Positions 5,037 to 6,876 of a stretch of DNA of 6,876 nt are shown one piece after another. Origin of the DNA: JBGCDD01 sp045105075 (GTDB lineage Bacteria > Pseudomonadota > Alphaproteobacteria > Rhodobacterales > Rhodobacteraceae). The translations under genes were made by a program, and so were the position numbers. Below the pieces are notes generated by a model that was given only the letters and a program-made list of their open reading frames with translations, did not search any database and was not told the DNA's origin. The DNA is taken from positions 1-6,876 of the forward strand of contig JBGCDD010000029.1 in the NCBI GenBank assembly GCA_045105075.1, in the 5' to 3' direction. The number at the start of each line of letters is the position of its first letter. The first letter of the stretch is position 1.

Positions 5037-6876
5037 CTATTGCGCGCTGGCGGCTTTGGCTTTCTTCTTTTGCGCCACTGCTTTTTCCGCCAGATCCCGG
5101 GCAATCGCAAAAGCGCCCTTGATCTTGTCGCTGTCCTTGGCCCAATCGCGGCGCACGACGATCTTGTTGTCCTTGACCTTGGCCAATCCGCGTTGATCCT
5201 GAATAAAGGCCACCAACCCCTCGGGCGAGGCGAATTTGTCGTTGTGGAATTGCAAAGTGGCCCCCTTGGGGCCGCCGTCAAGTTTGGCGATGCCGGCGCG
5301 TTTGCACATGGCCTTGATGCGCACCACCAAAAGCAGCGTGTTCACATCTTTGGGCAGCGGGCCGAACCGGTCGATCAACTCAGCCGCAAAGCCTTCCAGC
5401 TCGACCTTTTTCGACAGGCCCGACAAGCGCCGGTATAGCCCCAGCCGCACATCCATATCCGGCACATAAGCCTCGGGAATCAACACCGGCACGCCCAGAT
5501 TGATCTGCGGCGCCCATTGATCATCAGCTTCCGACAGGCCTTCCATCTCGCCGCTGCGGATCTTGGCAATCGCCTCTTCCAACATGGATTGGTACAGTTC
5601 ATAGCCCACATCGCGCATTTGGCCCGACTGTTCTTCGCCCAGCAGGTTGCCCGCACCGCGAATGTCCAGATCCTGACTGGCCAGCGTGAACCCGGCGCCA
5701 AGCGTGTCAAGCGAGCCCAGCACCCGCAGACGTTTTTCCGCCGTCGCCGTCAGTTTGGTGCGCGGTTTGGTGGTCAGATAGGCATAGGCGCGGGTTTTTG
5801 AGCGCCCGACACGGCCCCTGATTTGATACAACTGCGCCAGCCCGAACATATCGGACCGGTGCACAATCATGGTGTTCGCCGTCGGAATATCGAGCCCGGA
5901 TTCCACAATCGTCGTGGCCAGCAACACATCGTATTTGCCGTCGTAAAATGCGTTCATGCGGTCATCAAGCGTGCCCGCAGCCATCTGACCATGGGCGGTG
6001 ATGACGCTGACCTCGGGCACTTGGTCGCGCAAAAACGCTTCGATCTCGGGCAAATCGCTGATGCGCGGGACCACGTAAAACGACTGCCCGCCGCGATAGT
6101 GTTCGCGCAGCAGCGCCTCGCGCAGGGTCACCGCATCAAATTCCGACACATAGGTGCGTATGGCCAAACGATCGACTGGCGGGGTGCCGATAATCGACAG
6201 ATCGCGCACGCCCGACAGCGACAATTGCAGCGTGCGCGGGATCGGTGTGGCAGTCAGCGTCAGCACATGAATATCGGTGCGCATCTGTTTGAGCCGTTCC
6301 TTGTGGCCCACGCCAAAATGCTGCTCTTCGTCGATGATCAACAGGCCAAGGTTCTGAAACCGCACACTTTTGGCCAGCAACGCGTGGGTGCCGACCACAA
6401 TGTCAACAGTGCCGCGCGCCATACCGTCGCGGGTGGTGTTGGCATCTTTGGTGCTGACAAACCGGCTGAGCTGACGCACTTCCAGCGGAAAGCCGCGGAA
6501 TCGTTCGGCAAAGCTGGCATAGTGCTGACGGGCCAGCAGCGTGGTGGGCGCAATGATCGCCACCTGCACCCCCGACATCGCCGCCACAAAAGCCGCGCGC
6601 ATGGCGACCTCGGTTTTGCCAAAACCCACATCGCCACAGATCAACCGGTCCATCGGGGTGCCGCTGGTCATGTCATCAACCACGTCGCCAATGGCGCGCA
6701 GCTGATCGTCGGTTTCTTGGTATGGAAAGCGCGCACTGAACGCGTCCCAGCTGCCGGGCGGCGGATCGAGCACTGGGGCGCGGCGCAAGGCCCGTTCGGC
6801 GGCGACGCGGATCAGCTTGTCGGCCATCTCGCGAATGCGCTCTTTCAGCTTGGCCTTTTTGGCCTGCCACGCTCCG
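5037..6876 (-). CDS. mfd: Transcription-repair coupling factor Mfd, C-terminal part
   Basis: The C-terminal 612 or so residues of Mfd, the ATP-dependent translocase that pushes stalled RNA polymerase off DNA lesions and recruits UvrA. The frame runs off the right edge; full-length Mfd is about 1,150 residues. From the Met at 6827, the RecG-like motor shows DQLRAIGDVVDDM (about 41-53), Walker A GDVGFGKT (65-72), Walker B DEEQ (166-169) and TATPIPRTL (192-200). Motor domain 2 follows, with AHGQM (278-282), TTIVESGLDIPTAN (305-318) and QIRGRVGRS (335-343). The translocation (TRG) segment LASQDLDIRGAGNLLGEEQSG spans about 382-402. Domain 7 follows (INLGVPVLIPEAYVPD, then DVRLGLYRRLS), and the protein ends in a Lys/Ala tail. 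All ATPase motifs are intact. The N-terminal UvrB-like part and the RNA polymerase-interaction domain lie outside. The membrane LytTR gene follows 26 bp after the stop. Confidence 0.97.
   Translation of the reverse strand, partial: GAWQAKKAKLKERIREMADKLIRVAAERALRRAPVLDPPPGSWDAFSARFPYQETDDQLRAIGDVVDDMTSGTPMDRLICGDVGFGKTEVAMRAAFVAAMSGVQVAIIAPTTLLARQHYASFAERFRGFPLEVRQLSRFVSTKDANTTRDGMARGTVDIVVGTHALLAKSVRFQNLGLLIIDEEQHFGVGHKERLKQMRTDIHVLTLTATPIPRTLQLSLSGVRDLSIIGTPPVDRLAIRTYVSEFDAVTLREALLREHYRGGQSFYVVPRISDLPEIEAFLRDQVPEVSVITAHGQMAAGTLDDRMNAFYDGKYDVLLATTIVESGLDIPTANTMIVHRSDMFGLAQLYQIRGRVGRSKTRAYAYLTTKPRTKLTATAEKRLRVLGSLDTLGAGFTLASQDLDIRGAGNLLGEEQSGQMRDVGYELYQSMLEEAIAKIRSGEMEGLSEADDQWAPQINLGVPVLIPEAYVPDMDVRLGLYRRLSGLSKKVELEGFAAELIDRFGPLPKDVNTLLLVVRIKAMCKRAGIAKLDGGPKGATLQFHNDKFASPEGLVAFIQDQRGLAKVKDNKIVVRRDWAKDSDKIKGAFAIARDLAEKAVAQKKKAKAASAQ

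Noticed and set aside
5011..5145. Extended N-terminus for the LytTR membrane protein
   Set aside because: It lies almost entirely inside the end of mfd, has a low-complexity composition, and the ATG at 5010 has an acceptable ribosome binding site directly before the first membrane helix.

Overview
The window looks like chromosomal DNA of a marine alphaproteobacterium, most likely a Rhodobacterales/Roseobacter-type organism. This rests on the GC-rich, GCC/CGC-heavy codon use in every gene and on the style of the proteins: a YejA-like solute-binding protein end, an XRE-cupin regulator, a FrnE-like DsbA protein, and a Mfd with a Lys/Ala-rich tail. I see no tRNA, rRNA, CRISPR array, insertion sequence or phage gene. 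The window is almost fully coding.

Layout. (1) 1-600, plus strand: the last 199 residues of a family 5 (peptide/nickel type) ABC-transporter solute-binding protein. (2) 605-1228, minus strand: an XRE-cupin one-component regulator, convergent with the first gene across a 4-bp gap. (3) 1229-1292: a 64-bp divergent promoter region with the palindrome TTGCAA at its exact centre. (4) 1293-2810 and 2807-3457, plus strand: a class I adenylate-forming acyl/aryl-CoA ligase and a FrnE-like DsbA oxidoreductase, sharing an ATGA stop/start overlap. (5) 3458-3502: a convergent gap with a strong 9-bp hairpin. (6) 3503-4129, minus strand: a small outer-membrane beta-barrel protein with a clear signal peptide. 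(7) 4130-4236: its upstream region, carrying a 21-bp-period direct repeat and a 13-bp palindrome. (8) 4237-5010, minus strand: a four-helix membrane protein with a C-terminal LytTR DNA-binding domain. (9) 5037 to the right edge, minus strand: the C-terminal half of the transcription-repair coupling factor Mfd.

How the parts may work together. The ligase and FrnE-like protein form a translationally coupled pair. The XRE-cupin protein is transcribed divergently from the same short region and is the obvious candidate to control both itself and the pair; its cupin domain could sense a substrate or product of the ligase (inference). On the right, mfd and the membrane LytTR gene are 26 bp apart on one strand and probably share transcripts. 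The LytTR gene is followed by the porin-like gene, whose upstream region contains two near-identical 12-mers spaced by two helical turns, the spacing LytTR proteins favour. A membrane-bound LytTR regulator controlling the neighbouring outer-membrane protein is therefore the most testable new idea here. The LytTR gene also has an A8 tract in the linker between membrane and DNA-binding parts, where a -1 slip would remove the DNA-binding domain.

Limits: all calls come from reading the sequence. No searches, structure predictions or alignments were run.
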